NCBI GenBank assembly: GCA_047974375.1
Contig: JBKECF010000068.1
Coordinates: forward strand, 12,678 to 76,677
Direction of reading: 5' to 3'
Length of the DNA: 64,000 nt
From: JBKECF01 sp047974375
Lineage (GTDB): Bacteria; Bacillota; Clostridia; Lachnospirales; CAMZNU01
Positions 44,301 through 54,610 of the stretch are shown here, one piece after another. How positions within the stretch are numbered: position 1 is the first letter of the stretch; every line of letters begins with the position of its first letter. The notes under the pieces were generated by a model. That model was given only the letters and a program-made list of their open reading frames with translations, did not search any database and was not told the DNA's origin. Position numbers and translations under genes: made by a program.

Positions 44301-46009
44301 AGCTAAAGCATGTAGAGAAAAGATTTTTTATCAAAAAATTTATTAGATATTATTTGTTATTATTCATACCAACATTTTTTCTTTTTATTATTTCACTAAA
44401 TGTAATAAATAAACAAATAGCTATGGAAGTTAAAAACAGAGGGGATAATACTTTATCTAACATAAATACAAATTTAAATTATGTAATAAATAATATAGCT
44501 ATGCAAAATAATGAATTTACAAATAATTCATATATGATGGTAGCTTTAAAAAAATTACTAACAAGAGATTATATTGCATACAGTGATACAATTTATTTAA
44601 GAAATATCAAAGCAACTTTGTGGAGCATAGAGAATTCTTATGATTATATAGATTCGATATACATATATTTAGATGGATATGACTCTTATTTTTCGTCAGA
44701 AAATTCCATAAAACCGACTACTACCTTTGTAGCTAAAAACTTTATAGATTCTTACAAAAAAAATAAAGACGCAAATAATAACTGGGTAGAGGTGCTTAAT
44801 GTAAATGGGAAAAGAATTTTAAGAATATACCAAAAATTAATGCTGGCTAAGGGTGCTATTATTATGAATATAGATACTAATGAGTATAGTGGATTATTAA
44901 ATGAAATTTTAAACAACCCAAATGAGGCAGTATATTTTTTAGATAAAGATATGAATTTATTATTTTCATGGAATAATCTGTTAAAAAATAATGTAAATAA
45001 TAGTTTTGCAGAAATTGACATTGAAGGATACAGAAAAAAATATTTTGTTAATAGTTATTATAATGAAAACTATAATATTAATCTGGTTTCCCTAATACCA
45101 AAAATGGGAAGTAAGGATACTATAAATTTTTTTATAATTATATTAGTTATAAATGCTATTGTAATGTTTTTTTTAGCTTATTATACTACTAGGCAAAATT
45201 TTTCAAGACTTAATTATTTAATACAAGTTTTTCGAGATGCAGAGGATGGTATTTATGAAACAAAGAGAATAACCAATATACGTAGCGAATATGATCTTAT
45301 TTTGAATAATATTATTTCTCTATTTTTACAAACTATTAATTTAAAAAGTAAGATTTTAAAGGAGGAACATGAGAGGGAGGTTGCGGAATTAATAGCATTA
45401 CAAATGCAAATAAATCCGCATTTTTTATTTAATACCATTCAAACAATAGAGTTTGAAGTAAGAAATACTGATAGGAATAAAAAAGATGTTATAAAAGTGC
45501 TAAATAATTTATCCCATATATTGAAATACACTTTTCAAAATCCAACTGGTACGGTTTTATTAAAGACTGAAATAGAGTATTTAAAAAAGTATATCGATAT
45601 AATGAATTTTAGATTTGATCAAAATATTATTGTTTATTTTGAAATTCAAGAGGAATTTGAAAATATTAAAGTTTTTCCTTTAATATTACAACCACTGGTA
45701 GAAAATAGTATTTTACATGGTATTCGAAATATAAATAAACAGGGATACATTAAAGTAAAGGTGAAAAATAAGAATGGAAATATTATTTTTAAGGTTATAG
45801 ATAATGGTATTGGTATGTCTAGTGAATTTATAAGAATATTGCATATGCGCATTGATAACCCTGAAAATAAACATATAGGTATAAGCAATTTATATAAAAG
45901 AATGAAGATTTATTTTGGGGAAAATAGTAGACTAATTATTAAAAGCAAAAAGAATTTCGGGAGCATTTTTATGTTTGTAGTAGAAGATATGGATAAAAAA
46001 AGAGATTAA
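44297..46009 (+). CDS. YesM-type sensor histidine kinase
   Basis: A 570-residue membrane kinase. A first helix (about 18-38), an extracellular sensing domain of about 235 residues, a second helix (about 275-296) and a HAMP-like linker are followed by the His-kinase internal region. The phosphorylated histidine is in QINPHFLFNT (His375). The C-terminal ATPase has the N box PLVENSILHG and the G boxes DNGIGMS and GISNLYKR. It probably detects a sugar outside the cell and signals to the overlapping response regulator. Confidence 0.93.
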   Translation: MKLKHVEKRFFIKKFIRYYLLLFIPTFFLFIISLNVINKQIAMEVKNRGDNTLSNINTNLNYVINNIAMQNNEFTNNSYMMVALKKLLTRDYIAYSDTIYLRNIKATLWSIENSYDYIDSIYIYLDGYDSYFSSENSIKPTTTFVAKNFIDSYKKNKDANNNWVEVLNVNGKRILRIYQKLMLAKGAIIMNIDTNEYSGLLNEILNNPNEAVYFLDKDMNLLFSWNNLLKNNVNNSFAEIDIEGYRKKYFVNSYYNENYNINLVSLIPKMGSKDTINFFIIILVINAIVMFFLAYYTTRQNFSRLNYLIQVFRDAEDGIYETKRITNIRSEYDLILNNIISLFLQTINLKSKILKEEHEREVAELIALQMQINPHFLFNTIQTIEFEVRNTDRNKKDVIKVLNNLSHILKYTFQNPTGTVLLKTEIEYLKKYIDIMNFRFDQNIIVYFEIQEEFENIKVFPLILQPLVENSILHGIRNINKQGYIKVKVKNKNGNIIFKVIDNGIGMSSEFIRILHMRIDNPENKHIGISNLYKRMKIYFGENSRLIIKSKKNFGSIFMFVVEDMDKKRD

Positions 46010-46129
46010 TGATACCTTTGTAAAAATATGTTAAATTTATGAGGAAAAATTATAACTACTGTCCTTTAGCTTTATTGTGCGAAAATTTAAAATAGAATTA
46101 TGAACAGTAAAAAATTTTAGGAGGTTATT

Positions 46130-47464
46130 ATGAAAAGTAAATTGTTAAATTTAGGGTTAATATCAATTTTAGCATTTAGCTCTCTTTATGGTTGTAAGGG
46201 TAATGATGGTGGAACAGAAAGTCCGATTGCAGAAAGTAAAAACGAACAAGGAAGTAAAATCAGTGACATAAAATTAAGGTTTTCATGGTGGGGTGGAGAT
46301 GAGAGGAATACATCAACTGCTGATGTAATAAAACAGTTTGAAGCATTAAATGAAGGTGTTAAAATTGAGGCTGAGTACGGTGGAAATGATGGTTATCATG
46401 ATAAATTAGCAACGCAATTGGCATCTGGTACGGCGCCAGATATTATTCAGGTTGATCCTGAAATTTTTCCTACATATGTAACAACTGGTGATTATTTTGT
46501 TGATATAAAGGAATTTGATATTGATTTAACAGGATTTGACGAAAAATATATTTCCCAAGAGGTAAATGGTCGATTTGATGGTAAACAGCTAGGGTTGCCA
46601 ACTGGCATATCTGGAGCAGGAATATTAGTTAATAAGGATTTACTTGAATCATTAAATATCGACTTGACAAAACCTTATACATGGGGAGATTTAATAACTT
46701 ATGGTAAGGAGTTTCATGAAAAAAATCCTGAGAATTATTTGATTTCTACAAATAAGGAGTATACAACTAATTTAGTTTTATTTAATTATGTGAAACAATT
46801 ATGTGGAGGCTCTATTTATAGTAAAGATACAGGGAAATTAGTTATGACAGAAGATGAGTTAAAAGAGGCTTTATTATACATAAAAGCTCTATATGATAAT
46901 AATGTTATACCGCCTGCATCATATCAAGCGGCATATGTAGGTGACGATTTACAATCAGATGCAAATTGGATAGATGGCAAATATGGAGCTAATCTTGTTT
47001 ATGTTTCTACTATAGATGTAATGGTGGCGGCTAATCCAGAGGGAGAGTATTATATGGGAGAATTACCTATGCTAGCAGACGCCAAAAATGCTGGATGGGG
47101 TTCGAATACACCTCAAGTACTAGCTGTTACAAAGACATCATCTAACTCGGAAGTTGCAGTTGATTTTTTAGATTACTTTTTTAATAATGAAGATGCTTTA
47201 TTAACTTTAGGTGTAACAAGGGCTGTTCCTCCTACTGCAAAGGCAAGGGAAATATGTTCAAAAAATGATTTAATGACAGATGTAACAAAAAATGGTGCAG
47301 ATATTGCAGCTGCGGCTGGTGGAACAACAAATGATAAAATATCATCATCACCAGAAGCTAAGTCTATATTGTGTGATGCAGTGGAGGCAATTGGTTACGG
47401 TGCTGGGACGCCTGTCGAGGTTGCCACATCTACCTATGAATTATTAAAAGAATTAGAACAGTAA
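46130..47464 (+). CDS. Carbohydrate ABC transporter substrate-binding lipoprotein
   Basis: A 444-residue extracellular binding protein of the family 1 sugar type. The signal peptide ends in the lipobox LYGC (Cys22), so it is lipid-anchored. It has the opening LRFSWWGGDERN, the motif KLATQLASGTAPDIIQVDPE, and IAEMGM-type region replaced by WGSNTPQVLAVTK. It follows the YesMN pair and precedes two permeases. A hairpin after the stop probably makes it more abundant than the permeases, as is common for binding proteins. Confidence 0.93.
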   Translation: MKSKLLNLGLISILAFSSLYGCKGNDGGTESPIAESKNEQGSKISDIKLRFSWWGGDERNTSTADVIKQFEALNEGVKIEAEYGGNDGYHDKLATQLASGTAPDIIQVDPEIFPTYVTTGDYFVDIKEFDIDLTGFDEKYISQEVNGRFDGKQLGLPTGISGAGILVNKDLLESLNIDLTKPYTWGDLITYGKEFHEKNPENYLISTNKEYTTNLVLFNYVKQLCGGSIYSKDTGKLVMTEDELKEALLYIKALYDNNVIPPASYQAAYVGDDLQSDANWIDGKYGANLVYVSTIDVMVAANPEGEYYMGELPMLADAKNAGWGSNTPQVLAVTKTSSNSEVAVDFLDYFFNNEDALLTLGVTRAVPPTAKAREICSKNDLMTDVTKNGADIAAAAGGTTNDKISSSPEAKSILCDAVEAIGYGAGTPVEVATSTYELLKELEQ

Positions 47465-47473
47465 AACATATTT

Positions 47474-47517
47474 AAAAAGCTATGGAAAAGGTATTAAACT
47501 TTTAACATAGCTTTTTA
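47474..47517 (+). terminator. Attenuating hairpin between binding protein and permeases
   Basis: AAAAAGCTATG pairs with CATAGCTTTTT across a 21-base loop that itself folds (AAAAG/CTTTT). The T tract is moderate, so it may act as a partial terminator or as a 3' stabiliser. Confidence 0.75.
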
Positions 47518-47534
47518 TGTAAAAAGGAGCGGTC

Positions 47535-48434
47535 ATGAACATTAAATTTTCAAAAGGCTATAGTAGACGTGACTATAAAGCATTTTTATATTTATCACCT
47601 TGGATTATTGGGTTTGTTTCGTTACAGCTATATCCATTTATTATGTCATTTTATTATTCCTTTACGGATTACATAATAGGGGCAGATGCAAATTGGATAG
47701 GCTTAGAGAATTATTTTAGTCTATTTATAAAAGATAAGGAATTTTGGTATTCGATGAAAGTAACAATAACTTATACTTTATATACAGTGCCAGGGAAATT
47801 AGTTATGGCACTTGCAGTGGCTATATTTTTAAACAGGAATATAAGGGGAATTAATTTAATAAGAACGTTATACTATATTCCATCACTTTTTGGCGGGAGT
47901 GTTGCCATAGCCATATTATGGAAACTACTTTTTTTAGATGATGGTGTTATAAATGGATTGTTAATAGCGATTAATCTTCCTACTATACATTTTTTGGGAG
48001 ACCCAAAATATGCCCTTAAAACTATAGCAGCTTTAGAGATATGGCAATTTGGGTCATCTATGGTCATGTTTCTAGCAGCGTTAAAACAAGTCCCAAAATC
48101 TTTATATGAGGCAGCAAATATTGATGGAGCGAATAAAATTAAAATATTTTTTTCTGTAACATTACCATTAATAACGCCAATTATTTTTTTTAATTTAATA
48201 ATGCAAACTATTCAAGCACTGCAAAACTTTACATCAGCTTTTGTCATTACTAATGGTGGCCCTTTAAAATCTACTTATGTACTAGGTATGAAATTATATA
48301 ATGAGGGCTTTTCTTATTCAAAGATGGGTTATGCAAGTACTATTTCTTGGGTAATATTTAGTTTGATTTTAATAACGACGGTAGTTATTTTTACCTCATC
48401 AAGGAAGTGGGTTTTTTATGGTGATGAAGGATAG
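47535..48434 (+). CDS. Sugar ABC transporter permease (MalF/UgpA type)
   Basis: A 299-residue inner-membrane subunit with six hydrophobic helices (first about 14-38) and the binding-protein-dependent transport EAA loop, here YEAANIDGANKIKIFFSVTLP. The loop contacts the ATPase. It pairs with the next gene. The ATPase itself is not in this locus and is probably a shared MsmK-type protein encoded elsewhere. Confidence 0.93.
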   Translation: MNIKFSKGYSRRDYKAFLYLSPWIIGFVSLQLYPFIMSFYYSFTDYIIGADANWIGLENYFSLFIKDKEFWYSMKVTITYTLYTVPGKLVMALAVAIFLNRNIRGINLIRTLYYIPSLFGGSVAIAILWKLLFLDDGVINGLLIAINLPTIHFLGDPKYALKTIAALEIWQFGSSMVMFLAALKQVPKSLYEAANIDGANKIKIFFSVTLPLITPIIFFNLIMQTIQALQNFTSAFVITNGGPLKSTYVLGMKLYNEGFSYSKMGYASTISWVIFSLILITTVVIFTSSRKWVFYGDEG

Positions 48435-48443
48435 GAGATTAAT

Positions 48444-49283
48444 ATGAAGAAAAAAAACTTTAAAACTTATTTAGAATACATAATTATTGTAATAATAGGA
48501 ATGGTATTGCTTTATCCAATTATTTGGATGTTTTTTTCTACCTTTAAAACAAACGAGGAAATATTTGGCTCTATAAAGTTATTGCCAAAGATTTTTTCCC
48601 TAGAATATTATAAAGAAGGTTGGAAAGGGTACGGCGATTATACTTATAAAAATTTTTTTATTAATACATTTTTATTAGTGTTACCAACTACAGCATTAAC
48701 TATTATTTCTTCAAGCGTGGTTGCCTACGGCTTTGCTAGGTTTAAATTTCCTTTAAAAAAAATATTATTTTCAATTTTAATAGCTACATTGATGTTGCCA
48801 AATTCAGTTATAATAATACCGAGGTATACACTTTTTAATGAATTTAATTGGATAGACACATATTTACCTTTTTATGCACCAGCATTATTGGCATGCTATC
48901 CTTTTTTTACATACATGCTTATTCAATTTTTAAGAGGCTTACCAACGGAATTAGATGAATCGTCATATATAGATGGATGTGGAACTTTACGAACTTTTAC
49001 TTCTATATTGTTACCATTAATGAAACCTGCTATCTTTTCAGCGGCATTATTTCAATTTTTATGGACGTACAATGATTATTTTAATTCACTTATTTTTATA
49101 AATTCAGTAAGTAAATTTCCTATTTCTTTAGCTCTTAGAATGTCCCTAGATGGTGAATCAGTAGTTGTGTGGGGCAAAGTAATGGCAATGGCTTCTATAG
49201 CTGTATTGCCGGTTATTATTTTATTTTTTATGGCACAAAAATACTTTGTTGAGGGCATTGCAACTAGTGGCCTTAAGGGTTAG
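48444..49283 (+). CDS. Sugar ABC transporter permease (MalG/UgpE type)
   Basis: A 279-residue partner permease with six hydrophobic helices. It has the EAA loop DESSYIDGCGTLRTFTSILLP and the ending EGIATSGLKG that is typical of the MalG branch. It lies nine bases after the first permease. The GH43 gene follows 38 bases later, with a weaker AAGGAG site. Confidence 0.93.
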   Translation: MKKKNFKTYLEYIIIVIIGMVLLYPIIWMFFSTFKTNEEIFGSIKLLPKIFSLEYYKEGWKGYGDYTYKNFFINTFLLVLPTTALTIISSSVVAYGFARFKFPLKKILFSILIATLMLPNSVIIIPRYTLFNEFNWIDTYLPFYAPALLACYPFFTYMLIQFLRGLPTELDESSYIDGCGTLRTFTSILLPLMKPAIFSAALFQFLWTYNDYFNSLIFINSVSKFPISLALRMSLDGESVVVWGKVMAMASIAVLPVIILFFMAQKYFVEGIATSGLKG

Positions 49284-49321
49284 TATAAGTTATGCTATAA
49301 TAAAAAAACAAGGAGAAAAAA

Positions 49322-50881
49322 ATGAAAATAAAAAATCCGATTTTAAAAGGCTTCAACCCAGACCCATCATTACTCAGGGTAGGGGATGATTACTACATAG
49401 CAACATCAACCTTTGAGTGGTTTCCAGCAGTAAGTATATATCACTCAAAAAATTTAGCTGACTGGGAATTAATTACCCATGCATTAAATGATGAAAAGCA
49501 ACTCAATATGAAGGGCATTGATACTTCCTGTGGTATATGGGCTCCAAACCTAACATATAGTGATGGTGTTTTTTATTTAATGTACACCATAGTTTATACA
49601 AATAGAGCCAGATATAAAGATACCTATAACTATTTAACAATAAGTAAAAATGTTTATGGACCATGGAGCGACGGCGTATTTATAAATTCATCAGGCTTTG
49701 ACCCTTCATTATTTCATGACGATGATGGAAAAAAATATGTTGTAAATATGGTTCTAGATTATAGATTGGATAAAAATAGATTTGCCGGTATAGATATACA
49801 GGAATACAATGAAAAAAGTCAAAAACTAATAGGTACGCCTACAAGAATTTTTTCAGGAACAAATAGAGGGACGACGGAAGGACCAAACATTTTGAAAAGA
49901 AATGGTTGGTACTATCTGGTATGTGCTGAGGGTGGTACATCTTATGGACACTGCTCTATTGTGTTAAGATCCAAAAATATTTATGGACCCTACGAGGAGT
50001 CGCCTTTTAACCCTATAATAACTTCCTCTAATGACCCTCAGTGCCAATTACAAAGAGCTGGGCATATGCAACTAATGGAAACAAAAGATGGTCATTGGTA
50101 TGCTGCTCATTTATGTTCTAGGCCTGTAGAAGGTTTTAGTATTTTAGGAAGAGAAACAGCCATACAAAATATAGTGTGGCAAGATGATTGGTGTATGTTG
50201 GAAAGTGGCAGCTACCTACCTAATATGGAATTTACTATAAAAGACAATAATCTTATTACGTCAAAAAATAAAATAGTATATGATTTTCATGACAATAATT
50301 TCCCTTTAGATTTTTATACTTTAAGAGAAGATTTCGAAACAAATAAAATAACAATTAAAAACAATAAACTTTTAATTGAAGGAGGATGTTCCATTGCATC
50401 TAAGTATAATCAAGGATTAATAGCTAGGCGCGTAGATAGCTTCAATTGTGACTTTAAAGTAAGCTTGGAATTTGAGCCTAAGCATTATAGGCATATTGCT
50501 GGTTTAATAGTTTATTATAATTATGATAATTCATATGAAATTAGACTAACCAAAGGAGATATAGACAAAAATATTTCTGTAGTGGCTATAAATAACGGCG
50601 TTATAAATGAAAGTGACGTAAAAGAAGTTCAATGTGAAAATATTAGTTCAACTATTTACCTAAAAGCAAAAATTAGAAAAGAGAATGTAGAGTTTTATTT
50701 TTCTATAGACGATGTAAACTACACTAAAGTAGGTGATGTATATGACATGAAAAAAATATCTGATGAATATATAGAGGGGAATGGATTTACAGGAGCTATG
50801 GTTGGTGTGAATTGTATGGATTTACAGGGCGACGGCTGTACAGCTGAATTTGATTTTTTAGAATATGAAAGATTTTGTTAG
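49322..50881 (+). CDS. GH43 beta-xylosidase / alpha-arabinofuranosidase
   Basis: A 519-residue intracellular glycosidase (no signal peptide). The five-bladed propeller catalytic domain (about 1-310) starts GFNPDPSLLRVGDDYYIATSTFEW (general base Asp14) and holds the acid in TEGPNI (Glu186). FDPSLFHDDDGKKYVV supplies the third acidic residue. The C-terminal about 180 residues are the beta-sandwich usual in subfamily 11-type xylosidases. Together with the preceding ABC importer this suggests uptake of xylo-oligosaccharides, which are cut inside. Arabinose side-chain removal is the alternative. Confidence 0.9.
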   Translation: MKIKNPILKGFNPDPSLLRVGDDYYIATSTFEWFPAVSIYHSKNLADWELITHALNDEKQLNMKGIDTSCGIWAPNLTYSDGVFYLMYTIVYTNRARYKDTYNYLTISKNVYGPWSDGVFINSSGFDPSLFHDDDGKKYVVNMVLDYRLDKNRFAGIDIQEYNEKSQKLIGTPTRIFSGTNRGTTEGPNILKRNGWYYLVCAEGGTSYGHCSIVLRSKNIYGPYEESPFNPIITSSNDPQCQLQRAGHMQLMETKDGHWYAAHLCSRPVEGFSILGRETAIQNIVWQDDWCMLESGSYLPNMEFTIKDNNLITSKNKIVYDFHDNNFPLDFYTLREDFETNKITIKNNKLLIEGGCSIASKYNQGLIARRVDSFNCDFKVSLEFEPKHYRHIAGLIVYYNYDNSYEIRLTKGDIDKNISVVAINNGVINESDVKEVQCENISSTIYLKAKIRKENVEFYFSIDDVNYTKVGDVYDMKKISDEYIEGNGFTGAMVGVNCMDLQGDGCTAEFDFLEYERFC

Positions 50882-50908
50882 TCGTTACAGATAGATATAG
50901 GAGATACA

Positions 50909-51574
50909 ATGAAAACAACAAAGAGATTATTAGAAGCAACAAAAGAAATATGGGATGCTTACAACAATCATCCATTTGTTAAAGGGATTGAAGATGGGAC
51001 ATTAGATAAAGAAAAGTTTAAGTACTATATAATTCAGGATTTTAGGTACTTAATAGACTATGCTAAAGTGTTTTCTCTTGGTATTGCAAAAACAAAAAAT
51101 TTGGAAATGCTTAAATTATTTTCTTCACATATAAATATATTAACAGATGGAGAAATGGATATCCACAAAGGATATATAGGTGTAATAGGTATAACTGAAG
51201 AGGAACTTTATAACACTCCTATAGCCTTAGGAAATATTTCCTACACCTCTTATATGCTGAGAATTGCTTATGAAGAAACTGAAGTGGAAATTTTAACAGC
51301 ATTATTAGCCTGTGCCTATAGTTATGAAGTTATTGGAAAAACCATTGTAAAGAATAATCCTAAATCTGTAGAACATGAGTTTTATGGAGAATGGATTAAG
51401 GGCTATTCTTGTGATGAATACAGTAATGGTAATGTTTTTTTATTAGACACATTAAATGTAATGACAAAAAATTATAGTGAAAAGCAAATAGAGCATTTAA
51501 CAGAGATTTTTATTAATTGCTCAAAGTATGAAATGGACTTTTGGAATTTAGCATGGAATATGGAATATGTATAA
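50909..51574 (+). CDS. tenA: TenA-family thiaminase II-like protein
   Basis: A 221-residue all-helical protein. TenA hydrolyses aminopyrimidine or thiamin breakdown products to salvage the pyrimidine for thiamin synthesis. Signatures are the N-terminal IWDAYNNHPFVKGIEDGTL, YIIQDFRYLIDYAKVF and the region with the catalytic cysteine ALLACAYSYEVIG. No TPP riboswitch is seen and no other thiamin gene is nearby, so the gene looks detached from its pathway. It sits between the GH43 gene and sbcC with short gaps. Confidence 0.88.
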   Translation: MKTTKRLLEATKEIWDAYNNHPFVKGIEDGTLDKEKFKYYIIQDFRYLIDYAKVFSLGIAKTKNLEMLKLFSSHINILTDGEMDIHKGYIGVIGITEEELYNTPIALGNISYTSYMLRIAYEETEVEILTALLACAYSYEVIGKTIVKNNPKSVEHEFYGEWIKGYSCDEYSNGNVFLLDTLNVMTKNYSEKQIEHLTEIFINCSKYEMDFWNLAWNMEYV

Positions 51575-51590
51575 TAGATTGGGGTGAAAA

Positions 51591-54500
51591 ATGAAACCAA
51601 TTTTTTTAACTATAAAAGGAATAAATAGCTTTGAAGATGAGCAGAGAATAGATTTTAAGAATTTAATGGAATATGGTGTATTTGGAATTGTTGGAGAAAC
51701 GGGTAGTGGCAAAACGACAATAATTGATAGTATTTTTTTAGCACTTTATGGAAGAGTACCTAGATACGACAAAAGTAATTACAATAGCTTTATAAATAAA
51801 GCCGCTGGTGGAAAGGCTAATTTGAAATATGAGTTTGAAATTAACTATTCAAATATAAAAAAGATATACTTAGTGGAAAAGAGCTTTAATCTTAAAAAGG
51901 ATGACAAAATTGAAACTAAAATAGCAAGGCTATATGAAATAGTAAATGGAGAAAGAAATCTTTTAAATGACAAAATAACGGATGTAACAAAAAAAATAGA
52001 AGATATTATAGGCCTTAGTTACGAAGATTTTGCCCAAACTGTTATTTTACCCCAAGGTAAGTTCAGTAAATTTTTGAATCTTAAAAATAGTGAAAGAAAA
52101 AATATGCTGGAAAGAATTTTTAAACTAGAGAGCTATGGTAGTAAATTAGACGCTAAAGTTAAAGAAAGTAAAAATTCTCTGGATGTTGAAAAACAAATAA
52201 TAAACAGTAATATTTCTTTACTAAATAATTTTACAAAAGATGATATATCACAAGTAGAGGCTAATTTAATTAGTAAAAAAAATAAAAGTCAAGAAATTAA
52301 TTGTAAAATTAATGAATTAGAAATTAATAGGGAAAAACTTAAGGCAGATATAAAAAAAATATATATATATACTGAAACAAAAAATAAATTTACAGCTATA
52401 AATAATAGAACTGTAGAAATAAAAACTCTAAAAAGCAGGACAGACTTAGGCCGAAAATGCAATGAGATTTATCCTAGTATTAAACGAAAAGGTGAATTAA
52501 AAAAGACTATAGTTGAGCTGGAAATTAAGCTGGAGAATTTAAAGAATAAAAAATTAAATATAGAATCTTGTGAAAAAGATTTGGCAGTAATACAAAGTAA
52601 GTTAGAAGATTTCAGAAAAAATGAATATGATAACTTAACAATTAATATTAAAAAAGTTGAGGAAAATCTACATTTAGAAGAAGAAATAACGAAATTAGAT
52701 AAAATAGTAAAATCTATTATAAGCGAAATTAAAAATCTAGAAAACAAAAAAGAAACTATAAATAAATCTTTAAATGAGTTAAAAGCCTTATATATTAAGG
52801 AAGAGAAAAGCCTTAAAGAAATAAACCAGTATATAAGTGAAAATGTTATAACTTTGGAAGAAAAAAATGAAATAGCTGAAGCTAATGTAAAAGAAAAAGA
52901 ATTAATTGCACTAGAAAAAGATAAAAAAGATAAAGAGTCGTCGATTGAAAAAATTAATGTAGAAATAGAAGATAGTAGGAATAAGTTAAAGTTACTAAAA
53001 AACAATCTTGAAAAACTACAAGAGGTTGGTGAGTTTAATAGCCAAAATGATGATGACAGTGAATATTTAAAATCTGTTTTTTATCTAAAAAATAGCATTA
53101 ACATAGGCGAAAGTTGTCCTGTTTGCGGAGAAAAAATTAAAAATGAAATAGATAAAATTTCTTATGAGGAATATTTAGCAAATAAAGAGAATAAGAAAAA
53201 ATCTGAATTAATGGAAAAAGACGTATACAAAATAGAAGAAACAAATAAATTGCAAATGGAGAGAATTAATTTACTACATAAGGATTTAGAGAATTTAACT
53301 AATTTAGAAAAAGATACTATTAATATAATTAATCCTATAAAAGAAAAGTATAAAAGTGATAGTGTTAAAAAAATTTATGTTGATTTAAATAATAAGGAAA
53401 AAAAATTAAAAACAAAAGAAGAAGAAAAGCGAAAAATAGAGCATATTATTGAAGAAATTAATTCAAAAATAAATTTAAGCCAATTAGAAGAAAATAAAAT
53501 AAAAGAAGATATTATAGTAAAAGTGATAGATGAAAAACATAATAATGAAAAGTTAAAGGAATTAAACTTATCTTTAAGTAGTATTTTTAAGGAGCAAAAA
53601 CCTAGTAGCTTATACAAAGAATTGACAAAGAAAAGAGAAGAGTTCTTACTAAAAGAAGAAGAAAATAAAAAAATAGCTATAGAATTAAGTGAAAAAACAG
53701 TAGAGCTAGAAAAAAGTATTACTGAAAAATATTCCTTGATAAATGAGCTAGTTATAAATATAAAAGATTTTCTTGAGGATGATAGCATGCCAAGAGAAGA
53801 TGAAATAGAGGGTAATTTACTGGATATATCTGTTATTGAAAGTAATAATAAAATAATTGATGAATTTAAGAATGAATATTTAATTATAAAAGATCAACTA
53901 AATACCCAAGAAAATCTTGTAAAAAACATGGATATAGAGAAAGTTAAAAAGGATAATAGCAATAATGACATAGAATTGACCCAGCTAAAAAAAGACTATA
54001 GCGAAATAAGGGAAGATATAGCAGTAACTGATAACAAAATTAAAAAAATGAATGAAGATTTGATTAAATTAACAAGTTTTAAAGAAGAACTTAATAAAAT
54101 TGATGGGAAAATCATTAACCATGAAAAATTAATCAGTGTATTAAAAAAGCATTCTTTTGTGGAATATGTGGCTGAACATCAATTAAAATACATTGTACAA
54201 GATGCCAGCAATAGGCTAAAGAAAATGACAAATAACAAATTTTCCTTAGAACTAGATGATACTGATTTTACAATTTGCGATAATTTTAATGGTGGCATAC
54301 GAAGAAATACTAAGTCTTTATCAGGTGGTGAAAGTTTTATGGTTTCCCTATCTCTTGCCCTTGCCTTGGCAAATAAAATTCAGCTTAAAAACAAAGGTTC
54401 GTTGGATATTTTCTTTTTAGATGAGGGATTTGGTGCTTTAGACAAGTATTCCTTAGAACTTGTGCTTAATAATTTATTTGAACTATCAAGTCATAATGTT

Positions 54501-54605
54501 AATTTTGGTCTTATTACACATGTTGATGAAGTAAAAGATAGGGTACCGAAAAAGCTGGTGGTAAAAAAAGTATATGGTAAAGGAAGTCTAGTGAAAGTAG
54601 AGTAG
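51591..54605 (+). CDS. sbcC: SbcC exonuclease subunit (Rad50-like ATPase)
   Basis: A 1004-residue SMC-family ATPase of the SbcCD nuclease, which cuts hairpins and processes DNA ends. Walker A is GETGSGKT (35-42). Long coiled coils, rich in Lys, Glu, Asn and Ile, occupy about 180-500 and 520-880, separated by the zinc hook CPVCGEK (about 508). The C-terminal lobe has the signature LSGGESFMVSLSLALA and Walker B FFLDEGFGALD. The partner nuclease SbcD normally lies just upstream, but here tenA does. SbcD must be elsewhere or absent. Confidence 0.94.
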   Translation: MKPIFLTIKGINSFEDEQRIDFKNLMEYGVFGIVGETGSGKTTIIDSIFLALYGRVPRYDKSNYNSFINKAAGGKANLKYEFEINYSNIKKIYLVEKSFNLKKDDKIETKIARLYEIVNGERNLLNDKITDVTKKIEDIIGLSYEDFAQTVILPQGKFSKFLNLKNSERKNMLERIFKLESYGSKLDAKVKESKNSLDVEKQIINSNISLLNNFTKDDISQVEANLISKKNKSQEINCKINELEINREKLKADIKKIYIYTETKNKFTAINNRTVEIKTLKSRTDLGRKCNEIYPSIKRKGELKKTIVELEIKLENLKNKKLNIESCEKDLAVIQSKLEDFRKNEYDNLTINIKKVEENLHLEEEITKLDKIVKSIISEIKNLENKKETINKSLNELKALYIKEEKSLKEINQYISENVITLEEKNEIAEANVKEKELIALEKDKKDKESSIEKINVEIEDSRNKLKLLKNNLEKLQEVGEFNSQNDDDSEYLKSVFYLKNSINIGESCPVCGEKIKNEIDKISYEEYLANKENKKKSELMEKDVYKIEETNKLQMERINLLHKDLENLTNLEKDTINIINPIKEKYKSDSVKKIYVDLNNKEKKLKTKEEEKRKIEHIIEEINSKINLSQLEENKIKEDIIVKVIDEKHNNEKLKELNLSLSSIFKEQKPSSLYKELTKKREEFLLKEEENKKIAIELSEKTVELEKSITEKYSLINELVINIKDFLEDDSMPREDEIEGNLLDISVIESNNKIIDEFKNEYLIIKDQLNTQENLVKNMDIEKVKKDNSNNDIELTQLKKDYSEIREDIAVTDNKIKKMNEDLIKLTSFKEELNKIDGKIINHEKLISVLKKHSFVEYVAEHQLKYIVQDASNRLKKMTNNKFSLELDDTDFTICDNFNGGIRRNTKSLSGGESFMVSLSLALALANKIQLKNKGSLDIFFLDEGFGALDKYSLELVLNNLFELSSHNVNFGLITHVDEVKDRVPKKLVVKKVYGKGSLVKVE

Positions 54606-54610
54606 GGTAA

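Noticed and set aside
52469..53005. 178-residue open frame antisense to sbcC
   Set aside because: Mirror of a Lys/Glu-rich coiled coil, giving a Ser/Phe-rich artefact. sbcC is clearly the real gene.
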